Origin: Spongiactinospora sp. TRM90649
GTDB taxonomy: Bacteria > Actinomycetota > Actinomycetes > Streptosporangiales > Streptosporangiaceae
Reading direction: 5' to 3'
DNA length: 64,000 bases
Assembly: GCF_029382225.1 (NCBI RefSeq)
Contig: NZ_JARLTC010000002.1
Span: forward strand, 434,001-498,000
How positions within the stretch are numbered: position 1 is the stretch's first letter; each line of letters starts with the position of its first letter. A program made the position numbers and the translations under genes. A model generated the notes under the pieces. The model was not told the origin of the DNA. It did no database searches and saw only the letters and a program-made list of their open reading frames with translations. This document shows, one piece after another, positions 34,688 through 43,841 of the stretch.

Positions 34688-36070
34688 TCATGCCCCGGCG
34701 CGGGCCACGGCGTCCAGCAGGGCGGCGAGGGTCTTGTCATCGGTGGCCGGGGACATCACGGTGGCCCGCAGGTGGCGCACGCCGCCGATCTCCACCGAGG
34801 TCAGGTGGAAGGTCCCCGCGTCCATCAGGCGGCCGCGGATGGCCGTCTGGTCGGTGTCCGGGCCGCCGTAGCGGAAGCACAGGATGTTGCTCTCCGGCTC
34901 GTAGGGGCACGTGAAGCCGGGACGTTCGGCGGCCAGCTCCCACAGGCGGTGCGCGGTCGCGTAGCGGGCGGCGACGTGCTCGCCCAGGCCGCGCTCGCCG
35001 TGCCAGGCCAAGTTCAGGAAGATCTTCAGGCCGAGTTCGCTCTTGGAGCACTCCACGGTGCGGCCGATGGTGTCGAAGCCCCGGTCGCCGTAGAAGAGAT
35101 AGCTGGCCTCCTGGTGGAAGGCCCGGTCGAGGTCGGCCTCGCGGCGCACCAGCACGGCGGCGGCGAGGCTTGAGGTGCCGAGCATCTTGTGGGCGTCCCA
35201 GATGATCGAGTCAGCGGTGCCGATGCCGTCGAGCAGCGCGCGATGGGCGGGGCTGAGCAGCGCGGAGGCCCCGTGCGCACCGTCCACGTGGAACCAGATG
35301 CCGTGCTCGCGGCAGAACGCGCCGACGGCGCGCAGGTCGTCGTAGAGGCCGGTGGCGGTGGCGCAGGCCCCGGCGGCGAGCGCCATGGGGCGCCGCCCGG
35401 CGGCCCGCGCGCGGTCCAGGGCGGCGGGCAGCCGGTCGGGCAGGATCCGGCCGAGCGGATCGGTCTCCAGCGGGACGACGGCGTCCTCGCCGAGGCCGAG
35501 GATGGCGGCGGCCCTGGTCAGCGAGTAGTGCGCGGACGGCGGTGCCAGCAGCGCGAGGTCGCCCGGCGCACCCGAGACCCACGCTTGCGGCGCGGCGGCG
35601 GCCCGCGCCGCCAACAGCGCGGTGAGGTTGGCCAGCGAGCCGCCGTGGGTGAGCACCCCGCCTCCCCCGTCGGCCAGGCCGACCCGTTCCAGCATCCAGC
35701 GGATCACCGCGAACTCCACGGTGGCGGCGGAGGCGCCCATCTCGTAGACGGCCATCGGGTTGTTGGTCGCGCCGTGCACGAAGTCGCCGAGCGCGGCGGG
35801 GAAGAACGGCGCGGCGACCTGATGCCCCAGGTAGGCGGGATGGTGCAGGCGGGTGCCCTCGGCCAGGTACGCGTCGAGGAAATCGCGGTAGGTGTCGCGG
35901 GTCATGCCGCCCTCGCGGATCCAGCGGTCAAGCCCGAGTCGTACGGCCAGCTCCACCGGCGGCCTGCTGCTGAGCACCGGGGGGAGTCCGGCCTGGCTCT
36001 CTTCGACGTAGGCGGCGAGCGTGTCCACGGTGTGGTGCGCCGCCCCGGCGAACTCATCGATGTTCCACAC
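34688..36070 (-). CDS. PLP-dependent group II amino acid decarboxylase family protein
   Basis: A 460-aa fold type I PLP enzyme of the aromatic-L-amino-acid/diaminobutyrate decarboxylase family. Motifs: HPAYLGHQVAAPFFPAALGD, GVLTHGGSLANLTALLAAR (phosphate-binding), WFHVDGAHGASALLS with the PLP Asp, and IIWDAHKMLGTSS with the Schiff-base Lys295. GTG 36070 is the start most consistent with length; no good ribosome binding site is seen. Substrate is not evident: the family covers Glu, Tyr, Trp, DABA and others, and some members are deaminases. A divergent Lrp/AsnC regulator 63 bp away suggests control by an amino acid. Confidence 0.85.
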   Translation of the reverse strand: MWNIDEFAGAAHHTVDTLAAYVEESQAGLPPVLSSRPPVELAVRLGLDRWIREGGMTRDTYRDFLDAYLAEGTRLHHPAYLGHQVAAPFFPAALGDFVHGATNNPMAVYEMGASAATVEFAVIRWMLERVGLADGGGGVLTHGGSLANLTALLAARAAAAPQAWVSGAPGDLALLAPPSAHYSLTRAAAILGLGEDAVVPLETDPLGRILPDRLPAALDRARAAGRRPMALAAGACATATGLYDDLRAVGAFCREHGIWFHVDGAHGASALLSPAHRALLDGIGTADSIIWDAHKMLGTSSLAAAVLVRREADLDRAFHQEASYLFYGDRGFDTIGRTVECSKSELGLKIFLNLAWHGERGLGEHVAARYATAHRLWELAAERPGFTCPYEPESNILCFRYGGPDTDQTAIRGRLMDAGTFHLTSVEIGGVRHLRATVMSPATDDKTLAALLDAVARAGA

Positions 36071-36133
36071 AGCCTGAATAATGGCTACAGATACGGAAAT
36101 TTCATAGTTCCGCCGAATCAGAAGGCATACCGT

Positions 36134-36598
36134 ATGGCTTCCCCCGAACTCGATTCGATCGACAGGGCCATTCTGGACGCGCTCCAGAAGGACGCACGCC
36201 TGCCCAACAAGGACCTCGCCGCCCGCCTCGGCGTCGCGCCGTCCACCGCGCTGGAACGGGTGCGCTCGCTGCGCCGCCGGGGCGTGATCACCGGCTTCCG
36301 GGCCGAGGTGGACAGCACCGCCCTCGGCCGTCCGCTGCACGCCCTGCTCGCGCTGAAGGTCCGGCCGCACACCAGCCAGATCGTCGAACCGCTGCGGGCC
36401 TTCGTGCTGAGCCTGCCGGACACCATCACGTTCTTCCACATCGCCGGCCCCGACGACTTCCTGGCGCACGTCGCCGTGCCGGACGCGGAGTACCTGCACC
36501 GGCTCATCCTGGAGCAGTTCCTGGTGCGCCCAGAGATCGTGCACCTGCAGACCACGCTGATCTTCCGGACCGAGTCGCAGCCGATCCGGCGGCCGTGA
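36134..36598 (+). CDS. Lrp/AsnC family transcriptional regulator
   Basis: A 154-aa amino-acid-responsive regulator. Residues 5-65 are the AsnC helix-turn-helix (LDSIDRAILDALQKDARLPN; VAPSTALERVRSLRRRGVIT). The rest is the RAM ligand domain. ATG 36134 is preceded by a weak purine stretch. It is divergent from the PLP decarboxylase, and the 63-bp AT-rich gap (36071-36133) presumably holds both promoters and its binding site. Lrp proteins in this arrangement usually regulate the neighbour in response to its substrate. Confidence 0.93.
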   Translation: MASPELDSIDRAILDALQKDARLPNKDLAARLGVAPSTALERVRSLRRRGVITGFRAEVDSTALGRPLHALLALKVRPHTSQIVEPLRAFVLSLPDTITFFHIAGPDDFLAHVAVPDAEYLHRLILEQFLVRPEIVHLQTTLIFRTESQPIRRP

Positions 36599-36601
36599 GC
36601 G

Positions 36602-37075
36602 TCAGCGTCGCGAGGCACGCCACCAGGCGTACATGTCCGGCACCGCGATGCCGGTCCAGGCGGGACGGCGCAGGCCGTCGAGTTCGTTCTCGGCCAGGAA
36701 CCGGGCGTCGCCGATCTCCTCCTGGTCGGGCACGAGCGTGCCGCCGATCACCCAGCAGCCGTAGACGGTGATCACGTAGGAGACCTTGTCACCGTTGGGG
36801 TAGACGACGCGGAACTCCGGCCCGCCGTACGCGCCGATCAGGTCGCGCACCTCGATCTCCAGGCCGGTCTCCTCGCGGATCTCGCGGACGGCGGCGTCGC
36901 GGGGGTGCTCGTCCGGCTCGATGATGCCGCCGGGCGGGGCCCAGATGCCCTGGTGGTGGGAGGCGAACAGCAGACGGCCGTCGTCGTCGAAGACGGCCGC
37001 GCACACGGAGGGCAGTACGACCAGCGCGTTGCCGACATGGGCCCGCAGATCGGCGAGGAACTCGGGGATGGCCAT
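36602..37075 (-). CDS. NUDIX hydrolase
   Basis: A 157-aa pyrophosphohydrolase. The Nudix box is complete: G-x5-E-x7-REIREETG-x-E as GGIIEPDEHPRDAAVREIRE followed by ETGLEI. PSVCAAVFDDDGRLLFASHH before it and ARFLAENELDGL after it are typical. The substrate (nucleotide, sugar-nucleotide or cofactor) cannot be told. ATG 37075 is used; a TTG at 37084 is possible. The gene converges closely with the Lrp gene (3 nt apart) without a visible terminator. Confidence 0.93.
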   Translation of the reverse strand: MAIPEFLADLRAHVGNALVVLPSVCAAVFDDDGRLLFASHHQGIWAPPGGIIEPDEHPRDAAVREIREETGLEIEVRDLIGAYGGPEFRVVYPNGDKVSYVITVYGCWVIGGTLVPDQEEIGDARFLAENELDGLRRPAWTGIAVPDMYAWWRASRR

Positions 37076-37129
37076 ATCGCCCAACCCTACGTTCCTGAAC
37101 CGGCCGCCGCCCGCATCCGTCGTAGGGGC

Positions 37130-39310
37130 ATGAGGTCATCGATGCGTACGGCGGGCTTGATCGCCCTTCTCGCGGCGGCCTGCGCCGCCTGCTCTCCCGG
37201 CACCACCGGCTCCCCATCCAAGCCGGCCGCCGGCGAGGAAGCCGGTACGGGAACCGTCGCCCTCGGCAACGTGCGCCTGGTCTCCTACTCGAACTGCGAC
37301 GACATGCTGAACGAGCTGCGGATCAAGACCGAGCGGAACGTCGGCCCGTGGGGCTTCGGCCCGGTCTACCGAATGGACGTCCGCGCCGTCGAGGACAGCG
37401 CCGAGAAGCTGAGCACCCAATCGTCGGTCGGCACCGGCGACTCCGGATATTCGACGACCAACGTGCACGAGGCCGGGGTGGACGAACCCGACCAGGTCAA
37501 GACCGACGGCAAGCGGATCATCACGGTCAGCGGCGGCGTGCTGCGGGTGGTGGACGCCGCGACCCGCAAGGTCACCGGCAGCCTGTCGCTGACGTCGAAG
37601 GACATGGCCTACGCCCCGGCCGACCTGCTCCTGTACGGCGACCGGGCGCTGGTCCAGTTCCCCTCGGTCCCGCTGACCCGCTTCGGCGGCCGGGCCACGC
37701 GCCCGGAGGCCGTGGGCTCGCGCTACGTGCTGGTGGACCTCTCCGGCTCCACCCCGAAGAACCTGGGCACGCTCACCGCGCGGGGCACCCACATCGACTC
37801 CCGGATGGTCGGCTCGAAGGTGCGGCTGGTGGTCAGCAGCCGTCCGGACATCGCGGTGCCCGAGCCCCCGGTCGATCCCAGCCGGGAGCCGACCGACGAG
37901 GAGCGGACCGAGCGCATGCGCCAGGCGGTGCGCGAGGCCCCCATCGAGGCGTGGCTGCCGCAGTACGAGGTCACCGGCCCGGACGGCAAGCCCCAGGCCG
38001 ACCAGCAGGCCAAGCAGGTGGACTGCGAACAGGTCAGCCACCCCGACGACTACAGCGGCACGACGATGCTCACCGTGCACACCCTGGACCTCGCCGGCCC
38101 TGAGCCGAGCCTGGTGCCCGACCGGCCGATCAGCGTGACCGCCGACGGCGACACCGTCTACGGCACCGGCAAGAGCCTCTACGTGACCAGCAACCCGACC
38201 TGGTCGATGCCGATCCCGATCGACCCGCCGCCGAACGTGCGCGAGAACCCGTCGGACCCGCCGACCGTCTCGCCGAGCGCGCCTCCCACGCCCACGCTGA
38301 CGCCGTTCGAGCCCCCGGTGAAGTCCTCCGAGCCGGTCGCGCCCAAGGTGGAGCCCACCATCGACGAGCCGTCGGTGTCGATCGGCGGAGACGCGAACGG
38401 CGGGGTCCAGCCGGGCGTCCTGCCCGCCAAGCCGGTCGTCCCGACCTCGTCGTCCGCGCCGCCCGGCAAGACCGAGATCCACCGCTTCGACATCAGCGCG
38501 GACGGGCCGCCGCGCTATGTCGGCTCCGGCGCGGTGCCGGGGGTGCTGCTGAACCAGTACTCGATGTCGGAGCACGAGGGCTACCTGCGGATCGCCACCA
38601 CGGTCATGACGGGCGACAAGAGCGAGAGCGGCGTGTACGTGCTCGACGCCGGGTCGCTGGCCCAGAAGGGCTCGGTCACCGGTCTGGGCAAGACCGAGCG
38701 GATCTACGCGGTTCGCTTCATCGGCCCGGTCGGGTACGTGGTGACCTTCCGGCAGACCGACCCGCTCTACACGCTCGATCTGCGCGACCCGGCCGCGCCG
38801 AAGGTCACCGGCGAGCTGAAGATCACCGGCTACTCGGCCTACCTGCACCCGGCGGGCGACGGCCTGCTGATCGGCGTGGGCCAGGAGGCGTCGGAGGAGG
38901 GCAGGCGGCTGGGCACCCAGGTCTCGCTGTTCGACGTGAGCGACCCGGCCGCGCCGCGCAGGCTGGCGCAGTTGCTGCGGGAGAAGACCGACACCGAGGC
39001 GGAGTGGGACGCCCACGCGTTCCTGTACTGGCCGAAGACGGGCATGGCGGTGCTGCCGCTGACCTCGCACACCCGCTCGGAGGGCCCCGCGAGCGAGGCG
39101 ATGGTCCTGAAGATCGCTGAGAGCCGGATCAGCGAGACCGGACGGGTGTCGCACCCGAAGCCGAAGGCCAAGCGGGGATTCGCACCGGTCGATGAGAATA
39201 TTCGGCGCTCGCTGGTCATCGGTGACACATTGTGGACAATGTCCGGCGCGGGACTCAAGGCGAGCAACGCCGCCACCCTCGCTGACCAGGGGTGGGTGCC
39301 CTTCAACTGA
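37130..39310 (+). CDS. Secreted beta-propeller domain lipoprotein
   Basis: A 726-aa exported protein of the Beta_propel (PF09826) family. The first 25 residues are a signal peptide with a lipobox-like ending LLAAACAACSPG, so it is probably lipid-anchored outside the membrane. The mature protein begins with a low-complexity linker, then STTNVHEAGVDEPDQVKTDG, the most conserved block of the family. A Pro/Ser-rich insert (about residues 360-450) separates two groups of propeller blades; the second has RIYAVRFIGPVGYVVTFRQT and YSAYLHPAGDGLLIGVGQEA. Function of the family is not established. ATG 37130 follows a TAGGGG; an ATG at 37142 is also possible. Confidence 0.87.
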   Translation: MRSSMRTAGLIALLAAACAACSPGTTGSPSKPAAGEEAGTGTVALGNVRLVSYSNCDDMLNELRIKTERNVGPWGFGPVYRMDVRAVEDSAEKLSTQSSVGTGDSGYSTTNVHEAGVDEPDQVKTDGKRIITVSGGVLRVVDAATRKVTGSLSLTSKDMAYAPADLLLYGDRALVQFPSVPLTRFGGRATRPEAVGSRYVLVDLSGSTPKNLGTLTARGTHIDSRMVGSKVRLVVSSRPDIAVPEPPVDPSREPTDEERTERMRQAVREAPIEAWLPQYEVTGPDGKPQADQQAKQVDCEQVSHPDDYSGTTMLTVHTLDLAGPEPSLVPDRPISVTADGDTVYGTGKSLYVTSNPTWSMPIPIDPPPNVRENPSDPPTVSPSAPPTPTLTPFEPPVKSSEPVAPKVEPTIDEPSVSIGGDANGGVQPGVLPAKPVVPTSSSAPPGKTEIHRFDISADGPPRYVGSGAVPGVLLNQYSMSEHEGYLRIATTVMTGDKSESGVYVLDAGSLAQKGSVTGLGKTERIYAVRFIGPVGYVVTFRQTDPLYTLDLRDPAAPKVTGELKITGYSAYLHPAGDGLLIGVGQEASEEGRRLGTQVSLFDVSDPAAPRRLAQLLREKTDTEAEWDAHAFLYWPKTGMAVLPLTSHTRSEGPASEAMVLKIAESRISETGRVSHPKPKAKRGFAPVDENIRRSLVIGDTLWTMSGAGLKASNAATLADQGWVPFN

Positions 39311-39323
39311 GCGTCTTACACCG

Positions 39324-39363
39324 CATTACAATGATCTAGCACACTTTACAAGGTCTTGTAATG
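39324..39363. promoter_or_regulatory. TTACAA palindromes in the M36 protease promoter
   Basis: TTACAAGGTCTTGTAA (39346-39361) is a perfect palindrome with 6-bp arms. A third half-site sits in CATTACAATG (39324-39333), which pairs with TTGTAATG (39356-39363). The AT-rich cluster lies 65-100 bp before the protease start and looks like an operator. Confidence 0.5.
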
Positions 39364-39425
39364 ATCGGTGGGCGGTGTTACCACTTGCGCAGGCCAACGG
39401 CGCCTTCACCCGCGCAGGAGGATTC

Positions 39426-42347
39426 GTGTCAAGAACCGCCCGACCCTGGTTACGCGCGACTCTGCTCGCCGCGACCGGCGTGGCACTCGCAATGTCCACC
39501 ACCACGACGGCTCTCGGCGAACAGGGCGCACCGGTCCCGCGCGTCCTCGACTTCCAGGCGGAGGAACACGCCAAGCCGGACCTAGACAACCGGCGCGGCA
39601 CGGTCGCCCCGCCCGCCATGCTGCGGGCGCGGTCCGATGTCTCGATCCGGTGGAACTCGCTCGGCACCCCGGCCGTCGTCACCGGGCGGACCCCGCTGGC
39701 CGAAGGCCTGGGCGCCGATCCGGAACGGGCCGCCCGCGCCTACCTGCGCGCCAACGAGGCCATGTTCGGCCTGTCGGCGGCGGGGGTGGACGCGCTGGAG
39801 AAGGTCGCGGCCAACCCGATCGGGGAGGGGCACGCGGTGCTGCTGCGGCAGCGCTTCGGCGACCTGCCGTCCGGGGTGGACGGCCTGGTCGCCGTGGGCG
39901 TCCACGACGGCAAGGTGGTCCACGTGACCTCCACGCTGTCCCGTGAGACCGGCGCGCCGCCCGCCGCCAGGATCGCCGAACGGCAGGCCGTCGAGGCCGC
40001 CGCCCGCGACGGCGGCATCGACCTGGCGAAGGCCACCGTCAACCGGGTCGCCAAGGTCGCCGTGCCCGCCCCCGACGGCGTGCACAGCGCCTACCAGGTC
40101 ACGCTGACCGGCGGCGTGGAGGGCGAGGCCGCGGCCGTCACCACCCACGTGGACGCGGTCACCGGCGAGGTCCTGGTCCGAGAGAACCTGGTGGACCACG
40201 CGTGGAGCTCGCAGAGCCCCGACGACCCGCGCTGGAAGGTCTTCCCGGCCAACCCGCCCGCCGACTACTCGGCCAAGGACACCCGCAAGACCTGGTGCCT
40301 GCGCCCCGGTCCCGGCTGTCAGTTCGTGGCCGGGGGCGACCCCGCCACCGGCAAGGCGTGGGACGTGAACCACACCACCGGCGAGCCGTCCGGCACCAGC
40401 CTGGGCAACGCGGCCCGCACCTTCGAGAAGCGCGACACCGGCGACGACTTCGCGGTGGGCACCCGGCCCAACGTGGCCACGCCGAGCCGCGACTACTTCT
40501 ACCCGTGGAAGAACGCCTGGTACACCGCCAAGTGCGACCCGGCGGCGCTGGACCAGCCGGGCGAGGCCGACCTCGAACCGGCGATCTCCAACCTGCACGC
40601 GATGCACAACCGCATGCACGACTGGAGTTACCGGCTGGGCTTCACCGAGACCGCGTGGAACATGCAGTCCGACAACGGCGCCCGGGGCGGCCTCGGCAAC
40701 GACCCCGAGCAGGGCAACGCCCAGGCCGGTGCGCGGGTGCTGTCGGTGCGCGACAACGCCAACCAGATCACCTACCCCGACGGCATCGCGCCGATCACCA
40801 ACATGTTCCTCTGGCAGCCCATCGCCGGGGCGTTCTACGCGCCCTGCGTGGACGGCGACTACGACATGTCGGTGATCGGGCACGAGTACACCCACGCGAT
40901 CTCCGGCCGCATGATCGGCGGCCCGAACGCCGGGTGGAGCGGGGCCCAGGCGGGCGCGATGAACGAGAGCACCTCCGACCTGTTCGCCATGGAGTACCTG
41001 TCCCAGTACGGCTTCCGCCCGGCGGGCGACACGCCGTACGTGATCGGCGGGTACGTGACCGGCGACCACAAGGCGGGCATCCGCAACTACGACATGTCCC
41101 GCTCCCCGCTGAACTACAGCGACCTCGGCTACGACCTGGTCGGCTCGCAGGTGCACGCCGACGGCGAGATCTGGACCGCCACCCAGTACGACGTGCGCCA
41201 GGCGTTCCTGGACCGGTACGGCGAGGGCTCGCCCACCACCCGGCGCCTGTGCGCCGACGGCAAGCTCCCGCTGGACCAGTGCCCCGGCAACCGCCGCTGG
41301 GCGCAGGTCTCCTTCGACGCCCTGCTGCTGATGGCCTCCGGCGCGGTGAGCTACGTGGACCACCGTGACGCCCTGCTGGCCGCCGACGCCATCCGTTTCG
41401 GCGGCAAGAACCAGGACATCATGTGGAACGCCTTCGCCGAGCACGGCCTGGGCGAGGGCGCGGCCAGCAACGGGCCGGGCGACGCGGAGGCCACCCCGAG
41501 CTTCGCCTCGCCGCGCGCCGACAACGCGAAGATCACGTTCCGCCCCGACGGTGACGCCACCGGCGCTTCGGCGCGGCTGTACGTGGGCGACTACGAGGGC
41601 CGCGTGGTGCCGATCGCCGACACCGACCCGGCGACCCCGCTCGGCGACACCTTCGAGATCGTCCCCGGCAGGTACTCGTTCGTGGCGGTGGGCGCGGGCT
41701 TCGGCCACACCCGCGTGTCGGAGAACATCCGCAAGGGACAGGACCGCACGCTGACGGTCCGGCTCGACCGCAACGTGGCGTCGGCGGCGCTGGGCGCGAC
41801 CGCGTCCGGCGACGGCGTCAACCACGCCAAGCTGATCGACGAGACCGAGGCGACCAACTGGGCCTCGCTGAGCGGCGCGGTGGCGGGCCGGTCGGTGACC
41901 GTGGACCTGGCCGGCGACCAGCCCGCCAAGGTGCGCAGGGTCCAGGTCAGCGCGATGCTCCGCCCCAACGTGGGCGACACCGCCGACCCCGGCGGGCAGA
42001 ACCGGTTCAGCGCGCTGCGGTCGTTCGAGGTGCTGGCCTGCAACGCCGCCGCGGGCCGGAACTGCGCCGACCCGACGGCCTACACCTCGATCTACAAGAG
42101 CCGGTCCGACGCCTTCGCGACCCGGCTGCCGCGCCCGCGCGGCGCCGACCTGCTGATCAAGTCGTTCGACGTCAAGCAGACGGCGGCGACCCACCTGATC
42201 CTGCGGGTGGGCAGCAGCCAGTGCACCGGCAACCCGCTCTACCTGGGCGAGCAGGACGCCGACCCGAACTCGGCCACCGACTGCGCGACCGCGAGCGCCA
42301 CCCGCGAGCAGGTCAGGGCCGCGGAGTTCCAGGCGTTCACCCGATGA
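39426..42347 (+). CDS. Secreted M36 (fungalysin) family metallopeptidase
   Basis: An exported 973-aa zinc protease. Residues 1-35 form a signal peptide with twin Arg-type n-region (RTARPWLRATLLAATGVALA). A long propeptide follows, with an FTP-like AARAYLRANEAMFGLSAAGV and a PepSY-like HVDAVTGEVLVREN. The catalytic domain carries HEYTH (residues 486-490) in SVIGHEYTHAISGRM and the downstream MNESTSDLFAMEY Glu ligand. The C-terminal 230 residues hold a PA/carbohydrate-binding-like beta domain. GTG 39426 is preceded by GCAGGAGG. M36 enzymes digest extracellular protein; the adjacent S8 protease suggests a shared role. A hairpin terminator follows at 42385. Confidence 0.93.
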   Translation: MSRTARPWLRATLLAATGVALAMSTTTTALGEQGAPVPRVLDFQAEEHAKPDLDNRRGTVAPPAMLRARSDVSIRWNSLGTPAVVTGRTPLAEGLGADPERAARAYLRANEAMFGLSAAGVDALEKVAANPIGEGHAVLLRQRFGDLPSGVDGLVAVGVHDGKVVHVTSTLSRETGAPPAARIAERQAVEAAARDGGIDLAKATVNRVAKVAVPAPDGVHSAYQVTLTGGVEGEAAAVTTHVDAVTGEVLVRENLVDHAWSSQSPDDPRWKVFPANPPADYSAKDTRKTWCLRPGPGCQFVAGGDPATGKAWDVNHTTGEPSGTSLGNAARTFEKRDTGDDFAVGTRPNVATPSRDYFYPWKNAWYTAKCDPAALDQPGEADLEPAISNLHAMHNRMHDWSYRLGFTETAWNMQSDNGARGGLGNDPEQGNAQAGARVLSVRDNANQITYPDGIAPITNMFLWQPIAGAFYAPCVDGDYDMSVIGHEYTHAISGRMIGGPNAGWSGAQAGAMNESTSDLFAMEYLSQYGFRPAGDTPYVIGGYVTGDHKAGIRNYDMSRSPLNYSDLGYDLVGSQVHADGEIWTATQYDVRQAFLDRYGEGSPTTRRLCADGKLPLDQCPGNRRWAQVSFDALLLMASGAVSYVDHRDALLAADAIRFGGKNQDIMWNAFAEHGLGEGAASNGPGDAEATPSFASPRADNAKITFRPDGDATGASARLYVGDYEGRVVPIADTDPATPLGDTFEIVPGRYSFVAVGAGFGHTRVSENIRKGQDRTLTVRLDRNVASAALGATASGDGVNHAKLIDETEATNWASLSGAVAGRSVTVDLAGDQPAKVRRVQVSAMLRPNVGDTADPGGQNRFSALRSFEVLACNAAAGRNCADPTAYTSIYKSRSDAFATRLPRPRGADLLIKSFDVKQTAATHLILRVGSSQCTGNPLYLGEQDADPNSATDCATASATREQVRAAEFQAFTR

Positions 42348-42384
42348 GCACCCGATGAGCACCCCCATGAGCGCCGCCTGAAAT

Positions 42385-42421
42385 GTACGGCCCGCGCGGC
42401 AGCCGGTCGCGCGGGCCGTAC
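42385..42421. terminator. 14-bp stem hairpin terminator
   Basis: GTACGGCCCGCGCG (42385-42398) pairs perfectly with 42408-42421 across a 9-base loop, 38 bp after the M36 stop. No T-tract. It should separate the M36 and S8 protease transcripts. Confidence 0.8.
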
Positions 42422-42520
42422 CACTCGGCTCCTCCGGGACGGCTCGGCTACTCCTGGACGGCAAAATCCACCAAAAACTGGGTCGGCGGTGCGAGGCGGT
42501 ACATCATCGGGGCTGCCCCA

Positions 42521-43822
42521 ATGATGAGCCTGATCCCTATGTGTGATCTTCCAAGGGGCCATCGCCGCCTCATGTTCCTCACCGTGCTGCTGCTCGCGTT
42601 GTTCGCCGCCGCGCCGAGCGCGGTGATCGCGGCCACTGACCCGATCGAGGAGACCGACCGCTACATCGTGGTGCTGCGGCCCAGCGTGTTCAGCGCGGAC
42701 GCCGTCGCGGACGACCACGTCAAGGCGCACAGCGGCCGGCTCGTCGGCGTCTACCGGCACGCGTTCACCGGCTACACCGCCGCCTTCACCCCCGCCGCCG
42801 CCGACGAGGTGCGCCGGCTGCCCAACGTGGTCAGCGTGGAGCGCGACGCCCGGGTGGTCGCGTTCGACCAGGCGGTGCCGACCGGGATCCGCCGGGTCTT
42901 CGCCCCGCAGAACCCCAACCTGAGCATCAACGGCGTGGACGACCGGCGCATCAACACCGACATCGCCGTCGTGGACACCGGCGTGGACGCCGGGCACCCT
43001 GACCTCAACGTGGTGTCGCGGACCGACTGCACCAGCGGAGTGTGCCGCGACGGCGCGGGCACCGACGGCAACGGCCACGGCACCCACGTGGCCGGGATCG
43101 CGGGCGCCCTGGACAACGGGATCGGCGTGGTGGGGATGGCCCCCGGCGCGCGGATCCACTCGGTGCGGGTGCTGGACGACGAGGGCGCCGGGTCGCTGTC
43201 CGGGATGGCCGCGGGCATGGACTGGGTGGCCAGGAACGCGGCCACCATCGAGATCGCCAACCTCAGCCTGGGCTGCGAGAACTGCGCCAGCAACGCGATC
43301 AACACGGCCATCGCCAACGCGGTGAACCGGGGCGTGGTGGTCGTGGCCGCCGCGGGCAACGGCAGCACCGACGCGGCGGGCTTCTTCCCGGCCAGCCATC
43401 CCGACGTGATCACCGTCTCGGCGCTCAACGACATCGACGGCCTGCCGGGCGGGCGGGGCGGCGACCGGCCGGCCTGCCGTCCCGACACCGACCGCGACGA
43501 CACGCTCGCCACGACCTCCAACTACGGCCGGACGATCGAGCTGACCGCCCCCGGCGTGTGCATCAACTCCACGTGGCCGGGCGGCGGGTACGCCATGCTG
43601 ACCGGTACGTCCATGGCCACACCGCACGTCAGCGGCGCGGCGGGGGTGCTCGCCGCCGGGTCGTTCAAGCCCACCGACCGGGCCGGGGTGATGGCGATCA
43701 GGCAGCGGCTGATCAGCACCGGGAACTCCGCGTGGACCGACGAGTCGCCCGACGGCGTCAAGGAGCCGCTGCTCGACGTGCACGACGCCACGCAGTTCCC
43801 GCTGCTGCGGGCGAACCGCTGA
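42521..43822 (+). CDS. Secreted S8 family serine peptidase (subtilisin-like)
   Basis: An exported 433-aa protease. A signal peptide (LMFLTVLLLALFAAAPSAV) is followed by an I9 inhibitor propeptide (RYIVVLRPSVF; YTAAFTPAAADEVRRLPNVV). The catalytic triad is Asp152 in AVVDTGVDAGH, His186 in NGHGTHVAG and Ser364 in GTSMATPHVSG. Several Cys (TDCTSGVC, CENC) suggest disulphides. The start is uncertain: ATG 42521 is used, and ATG 42539 or 42572 are alternatives; none has a strong ribosome binding site. The gene ends 19 nt from convergent glpD. Confidence 0.92.
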   Translation: MMSLIPMCDLPRGHRRLMFLTVLLLALFAAAPSAVIAATDPIEETDRYIVVLRPSVFSADAVADDHVKAHSGRLVGVYRHAFTGYTAAFTPAAADEVRRLPNVVSVERDARVVAFDQAVPTGIRRVFAPQNPNLSINGVDDRRINTDIAVVDTGVDAGHPDLNVVSRTDCTSGVCRDGAGTDGNGHGTHVAGIAGALDNGIGVVGMAPGARIHSVRVLDDEGAGSLSGMAAGMDWVARNAATIEIANLSLGCENCASNAINTAIANAVNRGVVVVAAAGNGSTDAAGFFPASHPDVITVSALNDIDGLPGGRGGDRPACRPDTDRDDTLATTSNYGRTIELTAPGVCINSTWPGGGYAMLTGTSMATPHVSGAAGVLAAGSFKPTDRAGVMAIRQRLISTGNSAWTDESPDGVKEPLLDVHDATQFPLLRANR

Positions 43823-43841
43823 ATCCCCGGTCGTCGACCGG

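Noticed and set aside
39582..42464. A 960-codon minus-strand frame opposite the M36 protease
   Set aside because: The + strand has a signal peptide, HEYTH and a full protease; the opposite frame has no motif and biased composition.
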